Origin: Letharia columbiana
Taxonomy: Eukaryota > Ascomycota > Lecanoromycetes > Lecanorales > Parmeliaceae
Direction: 5' to 3'
DNA length: 64,000 nucleotides
Assembly (NCBI RefSeq): GCF_014066305.1
Contig: NW_023501039.1
Coordinates: forward strand, 868,001-932,000
Part shown: positions 34,665-47,364 of the stretch, piece after piece
How positions within the stretch are numbered: position 1 is the stretch's first letter
Layout of the letters: every line of letters begins with the position of its first letter
Made by a program: the position numbers and the translations under genes
Notes under the pieces: model-generated
What the model was told of the DNA's origin: nothing
The model's input: only the letters and a program-made list of their open reading frames with translations
Databases searched by the model: none

Positions 34665-37600
34665 TTAGAGAGATAGTTTTTTTAAATCTAATATAGCCCT
34701 AAACTATATCCGGTCTAAGTTCTCTACACTCTTACGACCCTTATAATTATCCTTCCTTTTTTTTAAGTTAAGCCTCTATAAGATATTATATTCGAGAAAG
34801 AAGAATTATATAAATATCGAATAATAGCAACGTTACTAATTAGATACTTATTCGAAGTCTTAACGCTAAACTTCTATTCTCTTATTATATTAATATTTAG
34901 ATAATCTTATTAAAACTATAAAATCTCCGCGTAGAGTAGAAAATGAGATAAAAGAGTATTATTATTTATAGCACCGTAACGAAGGTTAATACTTTCTTTT
35001 GCCCTTATTCTTCAACGTAGATTTATTCAAAACGCGTCGCTATAATCTTCTTTCAATTACTACTAATTCTACTATAGACTTATTAGAATATTTTTAATAA
35101 AACTTACTTAACAGCTTTTATAGATAAGAGATCCCTTCGAAGGGCTCCCACGTATCCTTTAAATCGAGATATTCTTTTTAGTAAACTTGATAATATAGAT
35201 CTTCTACCTTATCGTTCTTACTCGATTTAAAAACTATACTATTCACGATACTAGCAACAATATATTTAAATATATTATCTTTATCAAATTCTATATCTTT
35301 TAGCCGCGAGCTTATCTCCCCTTTTTTTAAAAAGTTCTTTTCTAGTAAGAATACGTAAAAGACGTTATAAATACGTTAGCGTTTCGATAACTATAAGCGA
35401 TATAACTGTAAGCCGATTATATTAGTAATAAAAAAAGAACTAAAGTTTTTATACTTCAATTTGCGATTACGCTTGATTCTAATATATTTAATATTTAGTT
35501 ATATCGAGTTACTAATCTTATAATCGCGAGACTTACGATACTTATTAGCGTATTTAACTTATAATTACTAAGCTATTAGAATTACATTTTTATAGATATT
35601 TATTAAAGTAAAGAGATACTTAGCGTTCTCAATTATAGCTTTAAAACGAGATCTAAGATTAATCTCTTTATTCTATAATATTCTTAAATTATAGCTAATA
35701 TTAGTCTCGAAGAATAATATACTAATAATAGAGTTCTTCGCGTTATTATATGCGAATTCGGCTGTTGATAGCTACTATATTCAATCGTTCTACTTCTAAT
35801 AGACGAAGGCTTATAAGTATTATTTTATAGTACTATTCTATCTCTTAGTCTAGTTATTAATCTAAGAGTAATATATAATCGATAAGCGCTATTTTATTCT
35901 TAGAAAATACGCTATATTAGACTAAAACTAAGAGATAAATAGCGAATTACGATCTGTTACTATTAAGTTAGATAATCTATAATATTATATTATAATTTCG
36001 ATTAGTATCTATACGAACTACTTAGCATTAAGCGTCTTATTTATAAAGATATAATACGCTATCTTTATAAGACGATTTATAATTATAAGAATCGCATTAT
36101 AAGAGTAATTACGTTAATCTTTAAAAGGCGATAATTTAGTAATAAAGTTAAGAGAGATATCTTTTTACTTATAAGTCGAAGTTGATAAAAGAGTTAATTT
36201 ACTATATAGCTTATATCTAGATAATTTAGTTATAGCGTATATAGAGTATAATATAATATATTCTTTTATATTAGTAGTAAGTCTTAACTAAAAGTACTTA
36301 CGTTAAATTAATGCTTAAGTCTTCTCAGTATTAAAATAGCTCGCTAGTAAACTATCGTGATATCTCTTAAAAACTATATCTCGTAGAGACTTAAGAATAT
36401 AGATCTTCTTATTATAATATAATCTCTTATTAGAGTAACTATAGAATTAACCGCTTAAGTCGCTTAAAGAGTTACTTATATTAAACTTTAGCTATATAAA
36501 TACTTCTCTTATATAATTATCCTTACGAGTTAGCTTTATAAGCTTATCGTTAAAGAACTAATTATTAATAGAGTCTCTTATAGAATTCTTAGCTATAATA
36601 GTAGTATGAATATATACTTATTATTAATATATATTAAAGACTTTATATATTCCCACAACGAGCATTCGGAAATAGTCGAATATAAACCTTATTCTTCTCA
36701 CTACGCGAAACCCTTATAAGATTTCTTTAAGTTCACTTAATAACTAATAGTTCTCTCATTAGACAGTACCATCGTCTTATTTATATTCCGAGATCCTACT
36801 TAGAGAATTTACGGGATTATCTATTTCTTTTCAATATTCGATTATAAAGTTATAGCGGCTAAACTCTTAGATCTATTATATTTACCTACTATTTAAATAT
36901 ATTATACTTATAAACTTCTTAAGATTATAATAGTTTATTAAGACTTCGATCTTATAATAACTACTCTTATAGTAATAATATTAATATTTAAATAACTCTA
37001 TAATAGCTAGCAGCTCTTTATTATAAATATTATACTATATCTTAATTAAGATTTACTTATAGAAGTAATAGGCGATTAGATATTACTTCTTACTATATAG
37101 TTATATTAAAATACCCTCTAGAATATAGTTTAATATATTCATCTCTACCTGTATTAGTAGCTCGAGATTAAAATACTATAAGACCGATACGGTCGTAAAG
37201 GCTATCTTTAGTTTATCGAATACTTTTCATATATCTTCGGTAAATATAAAGGAAGCACGCTTATCCCCTTAAGACTTAAGCGATTTTAAACTAAATATTA
37301 CTAAGATATCTTCTTATATATTAATAACTTATAAGTCTTCTATAAATAATAATAACTTTATTAACTTTATAAGAGGTATAATAATCTTATTAAAGCCTCG
37401 AATAAATCTGCGATAGAAGTTTATAAATCTAATAAATACCTAAATATCTTATAGTAATTTCAGCTTTAGTTAGTTCTTAACTAATAATATTTAATCTTTC
37501 TTTATATTTATCTTAGTAGAAATAATCACATAGCTAAGAAAGTATATCTCGTCTATATTAAAACGATATTTCTAAAGATTAACGAATAGTCTATACTATC

Positions 37601-40330
37601 TTAATCGATTTAATATTCACTTTACAACCTTAATATACTTTACACTTATATCTTACGTATAAATAAGAATATTATCAAGGTAAACAATATAGAAGACATC
37701 TAGCTTCTTAGCTAATACTTAATTAATATACGCTTAAAATGTTATAAAGACATTTATAAGTCTAAATAATAAGACTTAATACTCGTAATAATTATAACAT
37801 ATTCTAAACGCAGTCTTTTACTTATTATCTCTCTTAATATAAAAATAATAATATATAGCGATAAGATTTAATTAAGTATATCTCTTAATTATAGCTAGGC
37901 GATTAATAGATTTCTCGATTAAAAGAAGAAGATAACGATTCTTAATTATAATTATATTTAATCTTTAATAATTTATATAAAGGCGTAAGCCCTCGCTAAG
38001 TTTTCATATAAAGAGAATTAATAATCTCATCGGCGATATAGATAATTATATAAAACTAGTTCTTAAATTATACTCAATATAATCTTATAAGATTTCAAGC
38101 TTTATTTTATTCAGATTATAGATTAGTCTATAAAGCGATTATTTCTTATTTATAAAGTCGATAGCGTAATTTATAAACCCGTACTTCGATAACTCAGTAG
38201 TACCACTATTTAAAAAGATATCGAAGTATTTATAATACTCTAAAAAGAGCTTTATAATCTCAATAATAGCAAAGCTAGTCTAAGTAATATTTTGCTTATA
38301 ATCTCTATAAATAAAAGGCTTATTAATAAATATCACTTAACGCGTATATATAATAAAATAGTATATTTCTTTATTAATAACTAGCTTAGCAAACTTCTTT
38401 AAATTAATAATATCGACCTAACACATAATTATAAGAGCTACTGTCGCGATATACATTCTTTACTAAAATAATCTCTTAATCTAATCGATATTAGAATTCG
38501 CTATAATTAACTACGATATTCTAAGAATTATTTAAATATCGATATCTATAGTAAGAAAGATATCCTAAAAATAGCGGATTTAACCTTATTTATTCTCTTA
38601 CTAAAATTTAATATAGTATATCTCATAGATCTTAACTATCTTATCGTAAATTATATTAAATCTAATATTAATATTAAGTACTAATAAGCTTATCTTCTAA
38701 GCGATTATACGATTAATAATATTTACTTTAATATTATTATTAGCTAATATATTAAAGTTTTTAATCTTATTCTTAATATTTAGTATTAAAATATTCTTAA
38801 TATAAAGATTATTTATCTTCGATAATTTTTTAATCCGCTAATTTATAGCGTAGACCTTCGCCACCTATATCTTAACATCGATAAGAGATTCTATCTTAAT
38901 TATAAATAAGAAGATTAAGTCGTTATATAAGTTAATACTCGAGTCGCGAGCTTAACTATCTAACGAATTATTTATCGATTTAGAATTATCTATAATTATC
39001 TCTCGTAAAAACATAGCGATCGAAGTCGTTACTATATCTATTTATTTTTTATTAACTTTAATATCTTAGAGAAGTTAAAGAATACTTATTCTTTAATAAT
39101 ATAATCTTAAGTAAGATATCTATATATATTATACTTATAGCACGCGCCGTTTTTATAATAACGCTCTCATATATTATTCTTTAACTTATCTTTATATATT
39201 ATAAATTCCTTAATTTCTTCTTTCTTTTTCTCTTACTCGATAATAGCTTCGTTATAATCTTTAAATTTCTAATCGATAACCCCCTTACATTCGAATTTAA
39301 TATCTTTCTTTTTATCTTAAGACTTCGTTAACCCCTCGAATTAAGATTTATTCTTATTAATATTCTTTAATTATTAAAGCTTCATTAATCGCTTATACTT
39401 ATATAACTATATTAGTAACTCTTATATAATCTTTAATCTTATTATAAGCTTATTTAGCTTAATATAATACTCTAATAACACTTATACGCGAAAGTAATCG
39501 AAGAATTATTAATTAATTATAGACCTTAGCTAATTTAAAGTCTATAGACGAATATATAGCTTATAAGTATAGTTATAGAAGATATTAATTATATCTAACC
39601 TACGTTACCTAATAATAGCGAGCTTCTAATTACTCTTACTCTATATTTCGTCTTTATCTCCTTTAAGAAACTCGTAAAGTAACTCTATAAAGTGTATTTA
39701 CGATCGAGATTCTTCTGAATATTAAAGCTTCTACGATTTAAAGTTAATCTTAACTCATTTTTTAAGATAATCTTCGATATAGGCGATCTTCTTTATAACC
39801 TACTCCCTACGTTTAATCATTTATTATTTTATATCGATTCTGATAAGCTTATCTCGCTCGAATTCTTTAAAGATAAACTATCGTTAATACTTATCGATAA
39901 AACTATTTAATTCCTCAATATCGATTCTCTTATAGAATTTTAAATCTTTTAATTTTAGACTTAGTTTCTCTTTCTTTAAAAAGCTCTAAGTCTTATAATT
40001 TAATAATATATTACGTCGATAAGCTAGAGTTATCTAATATTCTTAAAAAGCCGCTAACTCGATTATATTAATGAGAGTATCTATAAACTCATTATCTCGA
40101 GAAGTAGAGTATTATATATTATTATTACTCGAATTAGAAGATTCTATATAAAAACTTCCTTCTTCTATATTATTATTAGAAACTTCGATATTATATTATT
40201 TTCATCTAGCCTATTTTAAGGCGAATATAATACTTCGTAGATAATAGCGAGGGTTATAATAGTAATATTGCTAAAAGTCAAATACACTTTTCTTACTAAC
40301 GTAGATAGCTAAGAGTTAAAAAATTTAGAA

Positions 40331-40508
40331 TTATAATAAGATTTAGATATATATAACTTAGCAATAATATTTCAATTATTACTATATAAGATAGACTGAA
40401 TTCTAGAGAACTCAGTGAGAATATCTCGTAGATAATATGTTAGTAAGGGAGATTAGACTTCTATTATTAACATCTTTACTATACGTCTAATACTATCGTA
40501 TAGTTATA
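40331..40508. repeat. LTR copy 2 of nested gypsy element
   Basis: Begins TATAATAAGATTTAG where the other copy has TGTAACGGGGTTTAG: five of the first ten bases are G-to-A or C-to-T changes, as expected of RIP. Ends with the same GTATAGTTATA. Confidence 0.82.
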
Positions 40509-40514
40509 TTTACT

Positions 40515-40720
40515 AACCGAAAAGATATAGTATATTTCATAGAATATTTCATATCAAGTGATATTATATCGTACCCGGGTATGGTATGAGTAGGGTCGAA
40601 TATCATATCATTTTTCTGGTATGAGTTCGAAATCTTGGCGGGATATTCCACGGTATAATATATCTATGAAATTATACCATGGAATAGTATATATATAAAA
40701 TATCTCTACTGAGATTTCTA
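40515..40720. repeat. Less-mutated repeat segment next to LTR copy 2
   Basis: This ~200-bp stretch keeps GC-containing words (GTACCCGGGTATGGTATG, CTTGGCGGGATATTCC, ACCATGG) and many CA/TG dinucleotides, unlike flanking DNA on the right. Partial inverted similarity (ATTTCATAGA and TCTATGAAAT) suggests a small element or a solo LTR of a third family. Class unknown. Confidence 0.4.
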
Positions 40721-43550
40721 TATTTATAGAATAATCCGACTAAGATATATAGAATATATTTATTCTTCTTTATTAAGAGAGAGGGAATATAAAGAGTAAT
40801 TTAATATAGCTATTTATCTTTTTATTAATATTAATAATTAGAATAATAATTAAAATTATAAGCGTCTCTATTCTTCTTCTTAAAATTATAATATAAAAGA
40901 ATATTCTAAATTTTAAATCTTTAAATATTATAAGAATAAAATTCTATAATTATCTCTATTTATATATTCGCCTTAACGCGTTAAATAAGCTTAATAAACT
41001 TTATATTTATTCTTCTCTTAAACCCTCCGTTACTCTTCTATTCTACTCTATCGTAATTCTTTTAAATATTCTAAATCTATCTTTATTTAATTAAACTTAT
41101 TAACTATTTATAAATAAATTCGCTTCTCGAGTTATCTTAGATCTTTTTATCGAGATTAGATTTATTATTATTAACTCTCTCTAATTATAAGCTCGTTAAT
41201 TATTTCTTTATATATTATAGAGTATTAATAATATATCTTAATAAACTTATAAATATTAAACTTATTAAAATACTTTTTATAAGCTCGTTATCTTTATTAA
41301 TATAATTATTATAATTATTAATTAAATTTTTATATAAAGTATTATTAGCTCTTTTAATCTAATCTAATATACTAAGATCTCCTTTAAGATTAAATTTAAT
41401 TTATTTAAACTTATTTTCTTAATACTTTATATAAAGAATTATTATTAAAATACGAAATATCGCTAGTAAATAATACTTCTAAGTATTATAATACCTTTTA
41501 GTTATTAAGAAATATCGCTTATATATAATAGCCTTCGTAAGAGAATAAAGAATATTACGAGTTATTCGAGCGATTATAATATATTTAAACTTTAATTTTT
41601 TTTATTACTCTAGAATTGAGAGATTCGCTAGATTATTAAAAGAAGCTTTATAAAGGTTAGAAATAAGATTATAACTAGAATAATAACTAGAAGACTTATT
41701 ATTTCATTTATATTACTAAAGCTAATTATATTTATTCTTATTATCTAAATTCTTAATCTCGAATTTTATTACTTAATCGAGTATATTTTTATTTAGTTAA
41801 TTTATTCGCTTAACTCTTTATAATTAACTACTTATATTAATATTTTAATAATTTTAAAATATCTTTTTAAGCGCTTCTTAGTAGACTTTTATTTATAACT
41901 TCTTCTTAATATTAATCTTCTAATTTAATTTCTTTAATTTTATATTATTATAATTTAAATATAGAAGTATAACTTATTTATATAGATAATCTAAATCTAA
42001 TTAAGTTCGATTATAATAGATAATTAATTTCTCATAAACCGTCTTAAGAGCTTTAAGAAATTCTTTTTTTTAAAAAATTCTCTTTCTTCTTAATTTTCTA
42101 AGCTTTTTATCTATATAATTAAATAAATAATTATAAATATTAAAGATATAATAAATTATAATCTTCTTTTCTCTATTTATTAACTTTATAAATTTATAAA
42201 AAGATTTAATAAACTAAATTAAATATTAAATTTATTAGAAATTAATCGAAAATTATTTAGACGCCTAAATTATAATTTCTATTTATAATTATTTTTTATT
42301 ATTTAATCTTAAGTAGGTAGTTAATCTATTTTTTAAAAAGTGTATAATATTAATATAAAGAAGTAAAGCGCGGATTAATATCTAATAAGTTAAATCTTAG
42401 CGAGTCTTAATATTCTAAAAGAGCTTAAAAAAGCGTTTCTAATAATATTACTTCTTTTTAGAAAATTAATATTTATCTAATATTAAAACGTTTTTATCTT
42501 AAAATTATTTAATTTATAATATAAAAAAGATCTCTTTACGCTAGCCGCTAGTATTAATATATATAATAATTTTTTAAATCTTAATATAATTAATAATATA
42601 ATAATTAGAATAATAATAAGAAATATTATATTTTTGCTAGAATTATCGATAAATTAATTATACTTATTTAAACTTAATTCTTATCTTCTTTATTACTCTA
42701 GCTTTTCTAGAATTTCTTATTTATTAAAGTAATTCTAATATTATCTAGAAATTCTTTTAAGACTAGTTAAATAATATATATTATATAAAAATATATTATA
42801 AATAATCTAAAAACTTAAATTCTTTAATATTAAGTAAGTTTTTTACTATAGAAATAAAAAGATAAATAATTAAATCTTCGAAGAGTATATTATTATTATT
42901 AGCGTTATTAATTATAAGTCTAAATATATAATTCTAAATCTTATATTTTATAAGAATTAAATTAATAATACTTATAAGTTTCTAGCTAATATATTTATCT
43001 TCGATATATTTAAAGCTTATAAGAATCTTATATTATTATTAATTAATATTAATAAAAAAGATTAAGATTATTATAAATAATTAATAATTATAAGATAATT
43101 AATAATCTAAAGCTAGAGAGACTTTAATATTATCGACTAATAAATTCTTTAATAATTTTATCTCTAGCTCTATAGCTTTTCTTATTAATCGATTCTTTAT
43201 AATAAATATTAACTTTAATTATATATTAAAGTTAAGATAGCGTAAAAGTTATAGTATTTTAAAATTATTAGTAATTATAAATAAAATACTAATATTTACA
43301 ATTTAGCGACGAAATTATTTTTAAAAGTCTTCGCGTATAAGCTTTCGGTCTTCTAGTATTATAAGAAAATCTTAATATTATTTTTTCTAGAGTAAATAGT
43401 AAGCTAGATATTCTATTTATCGTTTTATTTATTAATAATCTATATTATCTAATTTAGAAATATATCTAATTTTTATAATTATTAACTAGATTCATTTATT
43501 ATAAACTACTTAAATTAGATTTCTTAATATATCTCTTAAACTTAATATAT
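40721..43550. other. Unclassified RIP-saturated AT-rich DNA
   Basis: Almost no CA or TG; dense stops in all frames. Presumably further transposon sequence, but I recognise no domain in it. Confidence 0.5.
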
Positions 43551-44743
43551 ACGATGAAGGAGGAGTACCGAGCATATCATTGGCCATGCGACGATGCCTT
43601 CTTGCTGCATGTCAGCGTCTTGAATGCGAGATTGCGACAGCCCCGAACATGTCCAAAATTTGCATCATTTACCGTCACCACGGAGCACGGCAAGGTAAGA
43701 TGGTGATGTTCTGACAAAAAGAAGAATAACAGAAGTCAGGGTCTCCCAATAGGTGTGCAGTGTGTTTGGTTTCATCGCGTTGCGCTCATACCAGACTACA
43801 AGATGTTTATTATTTACATTCCGATCAGAGCTGCCAGGTACGGGGAGGAGAGACAGCGGATTGGAGGCAGTCATCGCCATCGGCAATCATCGACCTTGGT
43901 CTCCAGCCCAAAAGAAGGACAACGAATCATCTTGACGTTTCCGGCGCACTGCCAAACACAATCACGCACGACATTAAACTGGCGATTGGAGAAAGGGGCA
44001 TTCGCTTGTGTTAAGAGACTTAAAAGCCGCATGGAATCCTAGCGCCAAGCTCCTTAGCGAAATTAGCTACCCCTACCCCTGGATTCCTTTTCCTGCCTAC
44101 CTCCCCCCCCCACACGTCTCACCTCGTCGTCGCCGCTCTCTTCTCTGTCGTTCTTCACTATCTTGGAACAGAAATCAAGTCACTCATTTCTTGATCTCTG
44201 CTTCTTTCCTCGAAACCAACACTCTTTTACAGTCCCATTCACTCCTTAAACATCCAAACATATCGCTTCTAGAACGCGCTGGTCCCAGGTTCAATAGCAG
44301 GTACGACCTAAACGCACCCCGTTTCATTGTTATCAATACCGCCACCCTCAGCCACGTGTGCTTGCTTCGCATTGTCGGACAGCCAAAGGAGCATGACTGT
44401 TCCATTCACTTCGAGTCTCGGCCTTTGTCCCTTGCCCAACCAATGTAGAATTCGAACTGCCTGATCCTACATACAAACATTCACTCCGCCATAGCCTTGA
44501 ATTCACTCTGCCTCAGCTCTCTATTGTACTCCTCAAGTACTGTCCAGTCTCTTCAATTGTTCACGTTGCTTCCGAGGCTTTGCTACTCTTAACGTTAACA
44601 CTCATTTACCAAACACCTTATCGCTGACAACACTCCTTTCAGACTCACTTCCACTCAATCTTCGCATCTAGCAAACCTATCTATCATCAGCGTCATCATT
44701 ACCCACACATAGCTTCCGCAATACTTAGCAATTATACATCGCA
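43551..44743. promoter_or_regulatory. Upstream region of Asp f 4-like gene with long pyrimidine-rich leader
   Basis: Composition returns to normal at ~43550. No gene is supported. From ~44080 to 44740 the plus strand is strongly C/T-rich (runs such as CTACCTCCCCCCCCC and CTCTCTTCTCTG), as in promoters and leaders of highly expressed fungal genes, which fits the gene downstream. Confidence 0.5.
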
Positions 44744-45872
44744 ATGCAACTTTCATACCAGGCTTTGGTCCTGGCGGCCCTGAGCCTCGAATGCGCCCTT
44801 GCTCACCCGACGCACCATCAACTACATAAGCACAGGCGAGACCTTGCTGACCTGCTTCACCAGAAGCGTACAGACTTCAGCGACCCGGCCACCTATGCCC
44901 CCGGAACCTTTCAAGATCTTGATTGGGCGTCCATATGCGCCGGAGGCAAATGCGATCCCAGCAGCAAGTCTTCCAGCCCGGCCCCAGCAAATCCAGCCCC
45001 AGCAGTCCCAGCTCCAGCAAACCCAGCCCCAGCAAATCCAGCCCCAGCCAGCGTACCCGAAACGGGGTCAGGGACTACGGGCGGTTCTACATCGCCCAGT
45101 ACACCCGCTTCAAGCCCCCCCGGCATCCACTAGTTCAGCTTCCAGCTCCGGCTCCGGTTCCGGTTCTGGTTCTGGCATCTGCAACGACCTCAGCAGCGTC
45201 TGGACAAAGGGCGACACAAGCCGATCTAATGCAGTCTACATGGGAGACGGCAGCAAATGCCCTGGTGGGTGCACGTCAGCCGATAGCACAAAATACAGCA
45301 CCTATGGCGCCGCTACATTATCAGCAAACAGTGGGGACGCATACCGAGGCAATGTTGGCGAACCATATGGTCAGAACTTGCTACCCTTAAGCGATTGCAA
45401 TACCGACGGCCATGATTACTCCATCACCTTCGCTGCCAAGAGCCCAGTCACTATCGCTTTGTGGAACAAAGTTGGAGATGACTGGCAGACCTCCGGTCGG
45501 ACTATGACCGGCGCGAGCCGTAACGCCTGGTTCCTCTTCGATCTTGCGGCCAACGAAAATGCTGTCATCGGCGTCGCCGCTAATAGTCAGGTTTCATTCT
45601 CTCAGGTCTGCGACAGGAACGAAAACGGTCAGTTCAATTGCCCTTGGGGCGAGGCCGATTTCTCGGACACCAACAACGGGGCCTGGAGCGGCTACGACTA
45701 TTCCGTCGAAGCGAACAACTATGTCAACAGTGGTGGAATCAGTGTGACCGTCGATGGATTTGACGTCAGTGATTCTAACGGGTGCGGTTTCTACAAGGCC
45801 GGTCAAGAGGACACAGGATGCAATACCAACCCGCCCGCGGGATCTATGCATGTCAAAGTTAGCGTGGGCTAA
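44744..45872 (+). CDS. Asp f 4-like secreted protein, coding frame broken by one base
   Basis: ATG 44744 opens a frame with a signal peptide (MQLSYQALVLAALSLECALA), a basic region HKHRR, and a Pro/Ala/Ser linker. The C-terminal domain (ICNDLSSVW, NVGEPYGQNLLPL, TIALWNKVG, CPWGEADFSDTNNGAWSGYD) matches the secreted Aspergillus allergen Asp f 4 family and ends at 45872, but in a different frame. The linker frame stops at 45129-45131. The two frames would meet naturally if the run of seven C at 45115-45121 were one base shorter; no credible intron spans it. This may be an assembly error, a polymorphism or a recent inactivation; both halves are otherwise well kept. Family function is unknown; these proteins are extracellular or wall-associated and cysteine-containing. 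Confidence 0.82.
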
Positions 45873-47299
45873 GCTTCAGAGTACGAAAATTTCATATAAC
45901 GTAAGTCACATGAATGTTGCAGCTACTGAAGTGCTCTCGCTGACCACCAACCCACAGACTTCATCTGGTCTGGGGCAGCATTGCATGTATTTTGCTTCGA
46001 GTACCCTTGCAGGGCCCTTCCAGAGATATACTGCGAGCCATTTATACCCATGTATACCTTTGACTGGTTATATTGCAATCTCTCCAGCGGTAACTAAGCG
46101 GATATCTGGCATAACCTTTCAAATGTCAATGACCAAACTCTGGGGTTCGAGTGGTGCGCTGGCGTAACTCTTGTGTCATGTCCCTTTAGCCGGTGGTTTG
46201 GTGCGTATGTCTAAAATATCATTTACATCTTACGCGCAATAATGTATAGTGCTGTGACCTGTCGAAGCCTCCATGCACCGTGACATTCACCCCCGAGCGA
46301 GGCCTTGAATAGAAGATGGATGCGAGCTTCATGACCGACGTCTCGAACTACACAACAGGGCACGTCGCTGCCAACCAGACCAGCGATTTTAATCGCCGAC
46401 AACGATCATTCAACACCCATTCTAGGCCTTCAATCCAACCAGGCAGCATGACAAGCTCCGCAAAACCACCGCACCCCCTTCCCCTCCTCCTCCAATTCCC
46501 CCTTCCGCATCGCGGTCCTCGCTCACCGTGCTCGCCCAAAGTTGCCATCCTTCTCGACAGCTCGCCCGCCCTACCCACTCCCCCACAGCCCAACCGTCCG
46601 CGTTTTCAAACCGACCACCCCCACCGCGTCCCGTCCAAGGCTCCAAGACGGGGTCCGGAGTCTGTGCGCGTGCTGTCTGAGCTATCTTCCTCCTCCTATT
46701 CCGCTAATCGTGGCCATCATACCCGAATCCTCCTTCCCCAGATGTCCCTTCCCACGCTCCCTCCCATCCAACCCCCACATCCTCCTCCTCCACCACCCTC
46801 CTTTTGATCCACCATACTCCCCAGTCTCCAACGTTATCGTTATCTTCCTCTCCTCTGTTGTTTCCATCTCGGATTTTCCAAGCTCCCGTATTCCCCCCCC
46901 CACAACGTCCCAGCTCCGACGGCTTTGGTTCCCCCCCCCGCAAACGATGGGAGTGAGTGACTAGCGCACCGTTGTGCCTGCCGCTGGCACATCCCTCTCT
47001 CTCTCCGTCGTTAAAAAAAATCACCAGGAGCCGCGCGTCGAGACTCTGCGACTTTGAGTGTGTAGGGGCGCGCGAAGTGGTGCCGGAGGTGTGGATGCGG
47101 GGAGGGGGATTGGAGGGGGGGGGATCGGCCGTGGAGGGGATTTTGGGCCTGGAAGGAGGGCGTGGTGGGGGATTGGGGGAGGATGGCGGGGGATTGGAGG
47201 GGATCGGTCCCGATGAGGTTTCTGAGTCTGGAGAGGTGGTGTGGTGGGGTGGTGCTTGGGATGGGATGGGAAGGGATGGGAAGGGCGGCGGGAGGAGGG

Positions 47300-47320
47300 G
47301 TGGATGGATGGATGGATGGT
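47300..47320. repeat. GGAT microsatellite
   Basis: About four to five head-to-tail copies of GGAT within a longer G-rich, purine-rich tract. Confidence 0.6.
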
Positions 47321-47364
47321 GTTGGTTTGAGGGAGGGGGAGGGAGGGAGCTGTGGGTTGTTCTT

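Larger units (their letters stand above)
34488..40508 (-). mobile_element. Ty3/gypsy LTR retrotransposon (nested, minus strand), RIP-degraded
   Basis: Two direct LTR copies bound a 6.0-kb element. Read on the minus strand, gag is to the right, with a zinc-knuckle relic GACYKYNIYRYL at ~39130-39170. Reverse transcriptase follows at ~37.4-38.3 kb and RNase H at ~36.95-37.2 kb (IYNKELLAIIELFKY, IEVLINYYNLKKF). The region to the left (~35-36.7 kb) should hold integrase. Stops and Cys-to-Tyr changes are frequent. It keeps more CA/TG than the outer element, so it was hit by RIP less or later. No matching target duplication was seen (GAAGT on the left, TTTAC on the right). Confidence 0.78.
28785..43550. 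mobile_element. AT-rich, RIP-degraded transposon island (14.8 kb)
   Basis: Composition changes abruptly on both sides. Across 29,480-34,480 and 40,700-43,540 the dinucleotides CA and TG are nearly absent while CG is kept and TA is very common, which is the RIP pattern (CpA to TpA on both strands). Recognisable pieces are annotated separately. No open gene was found; the few open frames (for example 30388-30606) are low-complexity Ile/Tyr/Leu strings. Confidence 0.92.

Noticed and set aside
44940..45120. Intron in the Pro/Ala linker to explain the Asp f 4-like frame change
   Set aside because: Candidate GT-AG pairs are too short or lack a branch point, and the homopolymer gives a simpler explanation.
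46316..46807. 163-codon ATG frame, proline-rich
   Set aside because: Composition follows directly from C-rich DNA; no domain, no intron evidence, and other frames in the same tract look alike.
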